From Patellaria atrata CBS 101060 (taxonomy: Eukaryota > Ascomycota > Dothideomycetes > Patellariales > Patellariaceae): a stretch of 64,000 nt of DNA. Position 1 is the first letter of the stretch. The number at the start of each line of letters is the position of its first letter. Under the pieces are notes generated by a model that saw only the letters and a program-made list of their open reading frames with translations, ran no database searches and was not told where the DNA came from. Shown here piece after piece: positions 47,252 to 55,673 of the stretch. The DNA lies in contig MU006096.1 in the NCBI GenBank assembly GCA_010093705.1, positions 615,908-679,907 on the forward strand, written 5' to 3'. The position numbers and the translations under genes were made by a program.

Positions 47252-47917
47252 CGATATTATTCGAGGTCTATAAGCTCTGAGTTCATTCAATGCTCTCGGA
47301 CCTGGATTTCAAGACGAAGTAATCCGAATAGAAGAAATCAATGGGGTAGACGAGAGGTTTATGCGGATCTTATAATACGATTTAATTGTACGGTAAATGA
47401 GGGAGTAGAGAAGTCATATGGTTCTATCACAGGAATTCGATGTATGTACAGTAGCGGCGGGGAGCATGCCAATCGCCAAACATCGCGTGGCTTCTTCCTC
47501 CCCTGCATCCCTCTACATACTATAACAACCTCAGAAGCAGGTACCAAGCCGTCGATCGCAGAGTACCACATATCTGGGGTATATTAGTAGTATCGGGGGA
47601 ATTATACCAAGTTTCAATTCGAGAATCTGTTTCCAGTCGTCTCCGTGTGGAGAACTGTCATTTCACTACATGTCCTTGCTGATATTCGCAATCCAGAATC
47701 TACCGAACGGTAAGAGAGCATTTGATCCTTATATTGACCTATTCACAACAGTCCGGGAACGCAGGTCATGGTATATTCACCTTCCAGATGAAAAACGCTC
47801 TGCTCTCTAAGGCTATGGCACAATCTTCTCTCACGTATCTCCAGCACGATATCTTTATTCTGCATCCATCCTTTTCCGAAATCATCAGTATTATAAAGAA
47901 TCTGCAATACTATCTAC
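47252..47917. other. Intergenic region, no gene recognised
   Basis: Upstream of the GH125 gene and downstream of the minus-strand membrane protein gene. No domain-bearing frame. A TGTACAGTA word sits at about 47450. Confidence 0.45.
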
Positions 47918-48698
47918 CTAGTTCAACTCCCTCGTCTCCACCCAACTCCGCGGTGCCCGATCATCGCACAATCCCACAGGACAAGGATAGTTACCACAGC
48001 GATACGTCTGATCCACAACCCCCGAACTCTCCTTCCAATACGCCGTCCCCCAAAACCTGAAAGCCGCAGAAACCCGCGCGCACTTCATGTCAACAGCTTT
48101 CCCAAACGTCTTCGCGAACCAGAATTCAAGCCGCTTCGCACTCTTTATCGTGTCGAACCGGGGCCTTGGCGCAGGTGCGGTTCCCCAATGCGGCCATTTG
48201 CCCGTCGGCGAAAGGATCGTCAGAAAGCTGGGGAACGAAATCTGTTTGCTCTTGCGGATCCTGACGGTTTTGAAAGACAGGAAGGCGACGGCAAGGAGGA
48301 AGAGACCGCCGGGGACGAGGAGACCGATCAGCAGTGCGTTTCTTAACTTGTACTTGTTGTTTTTCGACGATACCGCGTCTACGCTAACTATGAGCTTTGC
48401 ACGGAGTCTAGTGAGAGGAGTAATTGCAAACCTTCTGTTGTGGGGATTGGTTCTCCTTCTCCGTCGCTCGGAATGGGTAACACTGAAAATTCCTTATGTC
48501 AGTCTCTTATATTGTTTGCGTGAGGTTATTGATCGCCTTTCACTCACGACTTGGAGCAACGTCTGGAGGCTGAATGACGATCCTTCGATCTGAGCTGGTA
48601 TCAAACGTTCCGGTCAATATGATTGTGTCTGTAGATTTAGCAGAAATCTCCAGACAAATAGCTAGTAGAATGAAAAGAGTGAGAATAAACTTATTCAT
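47918..48698 (-). CDS. Small single-pass membrane protein, function unknown
   Basis: I do not recognise this gene. Three exons, 48698-48548, 48482-48432 and 48387-47918, close to 223 aa. The signal peptide is MNKFILTLFILLAICLEISA, followed by a short outer segment of about 60 residues rich in Pro and acidic residues (IVIQPPDVAPS, LPIPSDGEGEPIPTTE). One membrane span follows (NALLIGLLVPGGLFLLAVAF), then a basic stop-transfer (KTVRIRKSKQ) and a cytosolic tail of about 110 residues containing GKWPHWGTAPAPRPRFD. It is read divergently from the CFEM-like gene that starts 488 bp away. The last exon has no early ATG, so simple start-to-stop scanning misses it. Support is splice signals, frame closure and the signal-span-basic layout. 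An in-frame ATG at 48749 would mask the signal peptide. Confidence 0.65.
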
Positions 48699-49186
48699 AG
48701 CAAATCGAGCTAGAAAAACCGATAGATATTCAAGAGAAATTTTACGCATTTTAGGAGTGCGTACTGTATGTTCTTTAACAATACCTCAAAATCTACAAGG
48801 CTGGAGGATCATATAAAAGAGTCCAAAAACACTGCCTTGCACGTTTTGAAAGGCCCTGTTTCTTCAGCTTGCTTATAAGTGGCTTGCATAGCTCGTTTAT
48901 AACGGATGTTGATTTGCTCATTCATAGTCTATTTTTCCCTCAGCACATTTCACTCACCCAAAACGAACATGTTATGAATTTGGACGAAGCCATTTTGCCT
49001 ACCGATATTTAGTTTCTAATCTTAACAAGGCTTGATAGTAAGTATGTCTAGCACCATATCTCGAGACTGCGCATATCCCGTAAGGCTGTGGCAGCCTGCT
49101 CGAGTATAAATCCATGAGACAAGGAAAGATATAAGTATGCGCGAACCCGTAACTCATTCCATCATCCATACCGCTAAGACTTTGAA
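48699..49186. promoter_or_regulatory. Shared divergent promoter of two membrane-protein genes
   Basis: 488 bp separate the two start codons. A TATAAA box lies at 49105-49110, 77 bp before the plus-strand ATG. On the minus strand TATAAA lies at 48902-48897, about 200 bp before the other ATG. Co-regulation is inference. Confidence 0.5.
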
Positions 49187-50196
49187 ATGGAGGTCTTATT
49201 GATCGTTCTGTCCATTTCTTTCCATCTCTGGTCCAGCCATGCCGTAAACAGTACGGACGACTGGATCCGAATAAATCGAACAGAGATCTGGCGTGACTTA
49301 GACAGCTGTGCTCAAGAATGCGTCTTGACAGTAAACGATAAGGTGTGGGATGTTGAGCAAGGCAGATATTGCCGGAGCTACGGCTGTGTCTGTTCCGGGA
49401 GCACCCGAGGACCTAACTTTCAGAATGCGGAATCTAATGTGACAACTTGTGCTGAAGCTCAATGTAGCCGCGAGGAGGCTGTAGAGAGCGCGACACAAAC
49501 GCTTGGGGACCTGTGTCTGGTTCTTTCTTTAAACTCGACGCGGCAAGTCGCAGATAACGGTAATAAGGCAATATCGTGTATCCAACCAAGAACCAATTTT
49601 CCCGTACTGATGGCTTTTCTATAGGGAGTATCATTAGAATCACCGCAGAGGGATATCCGAACATCACAGACTGTGCAAGATTCGTTCTAAACGGTTGTCT
49701 TAACGAGGATGGTATCCGTGACGAGCCTGACTGCAATCCCAGCAAAAGGACTCCCAGCTGGGAAGAATATAGGGGCGTTGCGGAGCAGCAAGATTGTACG
49801 ACGCCCGAGTGCATCTGCCGCGGTCCGAACTTCGACGTCTCCTTCGGTGTTGCATATGATGCTGGAATTGAGTTCTGCGCCATGCGGCCGTCGACCAGAG
49901 CGCTACCCAATCCTCAAGTAGACGACATGATGAACGTTCTTGCGGAGTATTGTACGGGTCACGGGTATCCGCAACGTAATTATACGTACACGTATACCGG
50001 CCAGCCACCTGGTTCAGAGACACCTAAGAGTAAGCAGTCTCTGCGAAATTGTGCGGCTCCTATATACTGACTTTTTGATACAGAAATGACGGTCGAGTCT
50101 AAGACGCAGCTCGGTTTAGCTGCCGCTGCACTGGTTGTGGCCCTCGTAGCATTGTGGATATCTTATAGGATGTTTAAATTGGCCAAGGAAGCATAA
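49187..50196 (+). CDS. Membrane protein with two CFEM-like eight-cysteine repeats
   Basis: Surface protein of unknown role. Exons 49187-49559, 49625-50029 and 50084-50196 (296 aa). The signal peptide is MEVLLIVLSISFHLWSSHA. The first repeat has the CFEM spacing: CAQEC, Cys at 17 residues after that, CRSYGCVC, then CAEAQC and a last Cys 16 residues on (residues about 43-107). The second repeat is looser but similar: CARFVLNGC, a Cys, CTTPECIC, a Cys, and a Cys near 245. N-glycosylation sequons are frequent (NST, NRT, NVT, NIT, NYT). One membrane span is near the C-terminus (LAAAALVVALVALWISY) with a very short cytosolic end, so a GPI signal is unlikely. CFEM proteins serve in haem uptake, adhesion or virulence. 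Which applies here cannot be told. Confidence 0.78.
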
Positions 50197-50792
50197 AAGT
50201 ATCTTGAAGGGAGGAATGAAGAAATCAGTTGAACGAGGGTATAACTCCGCATAGAACGCTTTTGACTATGTTATCTACGTTATCTATCCAAAAGTATTTT
50301 AACCATAGAGAGGCCCCAAACCTGCTTAATGTGGAATTGGGTAGGGGAGGGGAGTAATGTGAGCCTCACAGGACAAAGATGGATATGGACGGGAGATTAG
50401 TAGAGTTGAAATAAAATCTAAGGAACTGAAAGGTACTCCACTTACCCGTATGGTTATACTTGACTCATTTCGTCATTGACTCGAATAAGGAAGTCGAAGA
50501 AATTAAGTGAAATAAATCCATGCATTCTTTTGACCGATTGTTCTGACACACAATCGAAAACACAGTAATCAGATAGCTACCGCCGCAATGAATGAGCTAC
50601 TGACGCAAGAGGTATCTAAACTATACACAATTGAATCAAAATTGAAAATACAAAGAGGGAGAATAGAAGAACCAGGTGATGTTTTGGGTATCACTCCTGC
50701 CTCCCTAACCGTGCAGGAAATAAGAAAAACCAATCCTAATCCCCAGTCGAAGGCGCTCGATTTTTTGGACGAACGCATCGAATCCAAGCAGA
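50197..50792. other. Intergenic region between convergent genes
   Basis: Shared 3' flank. A plus-strand frame of 106 codons begins at 50588 and runs into the antisense of the phosphatase gene. It is discussed as a finding and not called as a gene. Confidence 0.45.
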
Positions 50793-53035
50793 TTACCAGG
50801 TTACCCCTTGCTGGACATAAGCGCCTGCTTCGAGTGCCGGGATGGAGAACCCATATCCATCCGTCTTGCCTTCACGATCTTGCGGAGAGATCTCAACCCT
50901 CAAAGTAACATCGACGCCGTACAATCCACCCAATCCCGTCTGTTTCAGACCGTTTGAGGCAGCATGATTCGTGCCTGCTCCTTGTTCACCGGAGTGAATG
51001 GGACGACGTGGATTCTTGATGTCAATGTGCTCACTTGATTCACCATTTGCGCTGTTACCATTAGCAGGCAGAATCGAACTGCTGTTTCCAACTCTACCAT
51101 CGGCGATATCTAGGGCATCATGACTCTCTGCGATGATCGCGTAGTTGCGGCTAGGCATCGTGGAATGGTTTTTGGATCTGGTCTTGCTCTTGATTCCTTC
51201 TACTTTCTCACCTTCGTCGTTGATGACACCCGGGTCACGATCGAAGATCTCCAAGAGAGTTTCATCCGTATCATGGTCAAGATGATGGATCTTGTTTCTT
51301 CTAGCTAAAAGATCCGCTACTGCTTGGGGTGGCGGTTTGTTGGTGATGGCTGAACTAATGATATTCGGCATATATCGCCAGTCCTGTTCTGCTGGAATCT
51401 TGAGCTTAGGATTACTGTAGAAGCGGCCGATAGCAGCAAGATGGACATCTCCGCTAAGGATGGATATACGGACATTCCTCTCCTTTGACAGCTTTTGCAA
51501 ACTTTGGACAAGCTCTCGACGCTCATGTTTATGTTGATGAGCGGCATAATGATCATCAAGATCATCAAGAAGATCGACTTGACCGTCAAACTGATTGAAC
51601 AAGCCTCCCGCTATACCGAAACGCTTATTTAGGAAACGGATTGGGCCAATAATTGGGGATGAAAGGATGTTCTCGAGCCATTGGAGGCGAGGGTAAGCAA
51701 TGGGAACTCCCAAGAGAAGAATAAGATGCTTGATTTCCTTATTCGCGGATAATTCCTTGTCAATACGGCCAAAGAAAAGTTCATATGTTTCAGGATAATT
51801 GATTTGATGGCGTGTTCGTTCAGTACGAGCATCGATTCCAGCAAACGCGATGCGAGCACCTAACTGGCAATAGATATTCCGGCTACGCTCTTCAACATAC
51901 GGACCTGGTTTCGGGCCAATGATGTATGATGGATCCTCCTGTGTTTCCTTCATGACGAAAGTATCATGTAATTGATTAGGGTCGGCAGAGGTACCTTCCT
52001 TGTTATCAGCCATCGTGTTTGGCTCATCAGTGGTGAAGGTGCTTTTTGCGGGGGCAATATGATGCTGAAAGAGTAAGTAGTATCTGAAGATATGTCAGTC
52101 ATATTTCCTCAATGCGAGATTGAGACGAACTTGTGAGCCACTCCACCGATTCCACGAAACACACCACAACGCATAAATCGATCAGTGTAGGATCCAAAGC
52201 CATCAATAATATCATGATCATCCCAAATGTTAAGCTGAGCTATCTGGCCATTCGCAGCCGAAAATGGTTCCGTATTGTACCAACGGACATAGTTCTGGTA
52301 GTAATACTCATCGCAATCGGCGCGCATCTTTTCATTAAATGGATAATGTCGTCTTTTTTGTGGATTGTGCACGGCTGTCCAAGGTTTGAGGGGTCCATCC
52401 ACGCGCACACCATCGTTATAGATCTGATCTCCACCACCAATCATAACGTGGAAAGGCTTGCTAGAATGCATGCGAAGGACGTCATTCCACAGTGAAGGGC
52501 CTTTCCAAGCATCCATGTCTGTTCCAACGCTAAAGCCATTACAGGAGTGAAATAATATCCGCATGGATTGTATTCTTGACGGTACTACGAACGACTGAGT
52601 CCCCTTTCGGCCTTCTTCATCGGATCCTACGACATGGAGTTTTGGAATGGTATATTCCCACCTTGCCTCGTATGGTTGTATGGGGGAATCGATCCTGAAG
52701 CGGAAAAATGCCTTGTTCGGATCCTCGTACAACTTTTCTCCTTCGAAGCTCCGTGACTTCTCTCCACTTTCAGTACCATTGGACCCTCCCGCATCTCCAA
52801 TAGGACCAAGGCAGCGCAGATGCAGTTGTGGATCAACCTGACCAGGTTTGGTCACAATAAGTACACTTCCATGCCATATTGGAACATCTGAATTGACGTC
52901 GCTCATATGCCTGTAGTTGAGTAGAGGCCCACATATAACCTCAAGCTGGTCTGAGGTGCTAACGATTTGAGGTCCTCTTCCGTAACCACCGTTACTGTTG
53001 TGGGCCAGGTTTGAGCTTTCTGGTTGCTGATCCAT
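50793..53035 (-). CDS. PhoD-like metallophosphatase
   Basis: Two exons, 53035-52131 and 52083-50793 (731 aa). PhoD-type metallophosphoesterases hydrolyse phosphomono- or diesters with a binuclear metal centre. Metal-site motifs appear in the right order: HVMIGGGDQIYNDGVRV (about 190-206), LNIWDDHDIIDGFGSY (about 272-287) and ISILSGDVHLAAIGRF (about 490-505). No signal peptide is visible at the N-terminus (MDQQPESSNLAHNSNGG), so this looks like the cytosolic fungal branch of the family rather than secreted PhoD. The C-terminal 200 residues are hydrophilic, followed by a beta-like end (LYGVDVTLRVEISPQDREGK). The substrate is not predictable. The intron donor GTTCGT is weak, but the reading frame and family alignment (HKYYLLFQHH) support it. 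Confidence 0.9.
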
Positions 53036-54200
53036 GATCGAGTTTGCAGGTCGGAGAAATTATTGTAATTGTGTATGACCTTTCTTTATCGTAATCGACG
53101 CGGAAGGCGAAAGGAGTGACTCGAGAATCGAAATGGGAGGTATATGACTCGTTGAAGTAGCTGCGAAACCTGAGCTTTGCTATCAATCAATAGTAACACG
53201 AACGTAACACAAGGAATGCGCTGAAACCTGTTATAAAAGCGCGATCACTGCGCATATGAAAAAGTTCTGCAGCAGTAGATAATGAAGTTGGAATAGCTCA
53301 GTAGAAAAAAGAGCGTGTTGGATGCATATGTTTCAAGAAAGAGGTCTAATTCTAAAGGGCAAGAGTGGCTTGCAGCACTGAGGCTGGCGTGAGCAGCTGA
53401 AAGACGTCAACAAGCTTTTAGCTGCTTGCCCAGTGCATCGCCAAATCAAGGAATTTGTGTGCCTTTCATCCACTTGCCACACATTTGGTTATCTGCTTAG
53501 GATGCAATGCCCCGAGATATCCGGCTGATCCTGGGCTTTTATATTTTCTGTACGTCGCAACGCGTAATCCAGCTTGGAAATATATTTGGGCACAGAGCAT
53601 ATGAGAGCTTCGAGTAAACCGAATACCATGATATTGATTGGTCAATCTGGCCCCCGACCTCTGGCATCTCTAAGTTACCTTCGATATCAGTACTGAGAAT
53701 GTAATATACAAAGTATGAACGTACAAAAATACGATCGCACACATCTGGACATTTATTAGGAGCAAATACTTGACCCACATAGGATGTTATATTCTCTGCG
53801 ACTGGGTTTCTGAATTTCAACGTCCTACCATTGAAAACAGTTAAGTTGTATCCAGGAGCCCACAGTTGCGATAGCTATCAATCGCTTTACTAGTAACGAA
53901 GCATGAGCTTGAAGCTCTGCAGTACATAATTGCAGTTGGTTGGTGCTTTCAGGTATTGTACGATTTAGATTAGTCTGTTTATCATGCTATATCGCAATCT
54001 CCTATCGGTATGTAGTGACGGCAGGACATTCTATGTCCCCATTTATATCGTAATATTGCTATCAAAATGTTAGAATGAACCCATTGGTTACATGAGCTGT
54101 ATATACCTTCCTTTTTCCTTTTTATCCATGGACGAAGACAGAGATAGAACCTCAGCGACGTTCCGTATGAGCAAGTGTATCCATAGCAGCGTCTTCCGCC
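53036..54200. other. Intergenic region, no gene recognised
   Basis: Promoter side of the phosphatase gene and 3' flank of POP4. Frames are short, without domains. Nothing else stands out. Confidence 0.5.
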
Positions 54201-55007
54201 TTAAATATCCGGAGGAATATGGAATTTAAACTTCTTATTCGCTCTCTCCGCCGGCCGAATCTCAAACTGATCTCCATGTAATTCAAAAACTAAGCTCTTC
54301 GGTTTCGTCATCTCCGCTTCTACACCATCACCCTCCTTACCCTCCTCCTCTCCCTCCTGATCCCCCACAAACGGAACTTCAAACCTAAACACCGTATGCG
54401 CCTTCGGAATAGCTACTCTTATTAGCCTCATCCCCAAATCCCACTTTAGGAACTTACTCCACACCCTATCCCCCGTCCCCACAACCACAAAAGCGCCTCT
54501 AGTCTCCTTAACCACGAACCCCCTCAACCCCACCCTAGTCACACACCTGCATCTAACAACCTCAACCTCCGCCCCGTGAAAATCCGCACTCGCCAGCAAC
54601 GGGCCCGCCGTATCCTTCACCACGTATCCCCCACCCGGACCACCCAACCCAAGCACATCCCTAATATAACCCGCCCAAATCCCACTCAAGCCCCTAAAAA
54701 CCTCATACCTCACCTCCCCGCTCTGCACATCATGAACCCCCAACTTCCTTTTCTCCTTTGCGGACAGCGGTCGCGGTTTCCTCCGCCTCTTTTCCTTCTC
54801 CTTCTCTTTGCGCTCGCGGGCTCTTTGGCGCTGGGTTCGCGCGTCGGGGTGAGTGGAGGGTGTGGCGGGTGGGGACGAGGGACGGAGGAGGAGGGGCCGG
54901 CGGACGATGTGGGAGAGGAAAATCTCGTTGGCGATGTCGGGGGCGTGGGAGCGGAGGAGGAGGTTCAGGGCGGCGTGTTGGGTTTCGGGGGGAGTGGTGG
55001 AATGCAT
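54201..55007 (-). CDS. pop4: RNase P/MRP protein subunit Pop4 (Rpp29)
   Basis: Nuclear protein that binds the RNA of RNase P and RNase MRP for tRNA and rRNA processing. Single exon, 268 aa from the ATG at 55007. An in-frame ATG at 55157 adds 50 residues of non-family sequence and is less likely. Family features in order: NLLLRSHAPDIANEIFLSHI and RRPLLLRPSSPP, a basic arginine-lysine helix (RARERKEKEKEKRRRKPRPL), and SAKEKRKLGVHDVQ. The UPF0086 Sm-like beta barrel follows (YEVFRGLSGIWAGYIRDVLG, GFVVKETRGAFVVVGTGD). KAHTVFRFEVPF comes next, with an acidic insert, then the closing strand FELHGDQFEIRPAERANKKF. GC-rich codon use differs from neighbours. Confidence 0.92.
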   Translation of the reverse strand: MHSTTPPETQHAALNLLLRSHAPDIANEIFLSHIVRRPLLLRPSSPPATPSTHPDARTQRQRARERKEKEKEKRRRKPRPLSAKEKRKLGVHDVQSGEVRYEVFRGLSGIWAGYIRDVLGLGGPGGGYVVKDTAGPLLASADFHGAEVEVVRCRCVTRVGLRGFVVKETRGAFVVVGTGDRVWSKFLKWDLGMRLIRVAIPKAHTVFRFEVPFVGDQEGEEEGKEGDGVEAEMTKPKSLVFELHGDQFEIRPAERANKKFKFHIPPDI

Positions 55008-55495
55008 TGGGAGGTAGAGGCCGTTGTGTTTGGGGGTAGGTATTGTGTAGAGTAGTAAACTAGATTTAATTTCAACAAACAGGTATATTTTGTGCATGAG
55101 TCGTGCATGGAGCTGTTTGAGCTGTGTGACTCGGGTAGAACGCATGGTCCGAGCCATATCCGAAATCTTGGCATATTACAAAATCTCTTTGAAAGGGTGT
55201 GATATTTTTTGGTCATTAGTTAAACGTTTAGTGATACAATGAATTTATATATTTATCTGAAATCTCGTGGAAAAGTCTCGTAGATTCATGTGCGATATGA
55301 AAAATTTTAGATGAGGTGGTAAAAAGTGAAGTTTCCAAAAATGCGACGTTGAACGCAAAGTTGGGCCCGTGCTCTATAGTCACGTGAAGGTGATCGTTTG
55401 TTTAGGGATTCTTCATATTGTACTTCTGAATATCCTCAAACCAAAGGCCCTATTTAATATTTTACTAAGGGGCGGCTGTATCTTCATTTCTGTCG

Positions 55496-55549
55496 TGATG
55501 CAGTTGGTTCTTTCCTTTGTCACTTTCCTTTAGTCAAGTGTTCGAATCC
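55496..55549 (+). other. tRNA-like A-box and B-box pair, probable tRNA relic
   Basis: TGATGCAGTTGG at 55496-55507 fits the A box at most positions. TGTTCGAATCC at 55539-55549 fits the B box at ten of eleven. The 31-nt spacing is usual for a tRNA. I could not pair a 7-bp acceptor stem or a 5-bp T stem, so this is not a working tRNA. It may be a decayed tRNA, the head of a tRNA-derived SINE, or chance. Confidence 0.3.
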
Positions 55550-55620
55550 CATCCCCCAACGAACTGATATCACGGCTTAATATTGGAATTATTACTCCAT
55601 GAAAAACTAGGCTTTTCTGG

Positions 55621-55651
55621 ACCCTCATCGAAGCCTAGCCTCGATGAGGGT
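55621..55651. repeat. Perfect 11-bp hairpin in the 3' UTR of the ligase fusion gene
   Basis: ACCCTCATCGA at 55621-55631 and TCGATGAGGGT at 55641-55651 are exact reverse complements around a 9-nt loop. It begins 23 nt past the minus-strand stop codon at 55674. A second, competing pairing is possible with CTAGGCTT just outside it (about 55607-55614) and AAGCCTAG in the loop. Confidence 0.85.
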
Positions 55652-55673
55652 GCTGTTTTGCCTTTTTTTCTCC

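Larger units (their letters stand above)
55008..55673. other. POP4 promoter and 3' flank of the ligase fusion
   Basis: Contains a tRNA-like pair of internal promoter boxes at 55496-55549 and a hairpin at 55621-55651. No protein gene is supported. Confidence 0.5.

Noticed and set aside
53539-53820. 93-codon minus-strand frame
   Set aside because: No domain or splice partner found; likely chance.
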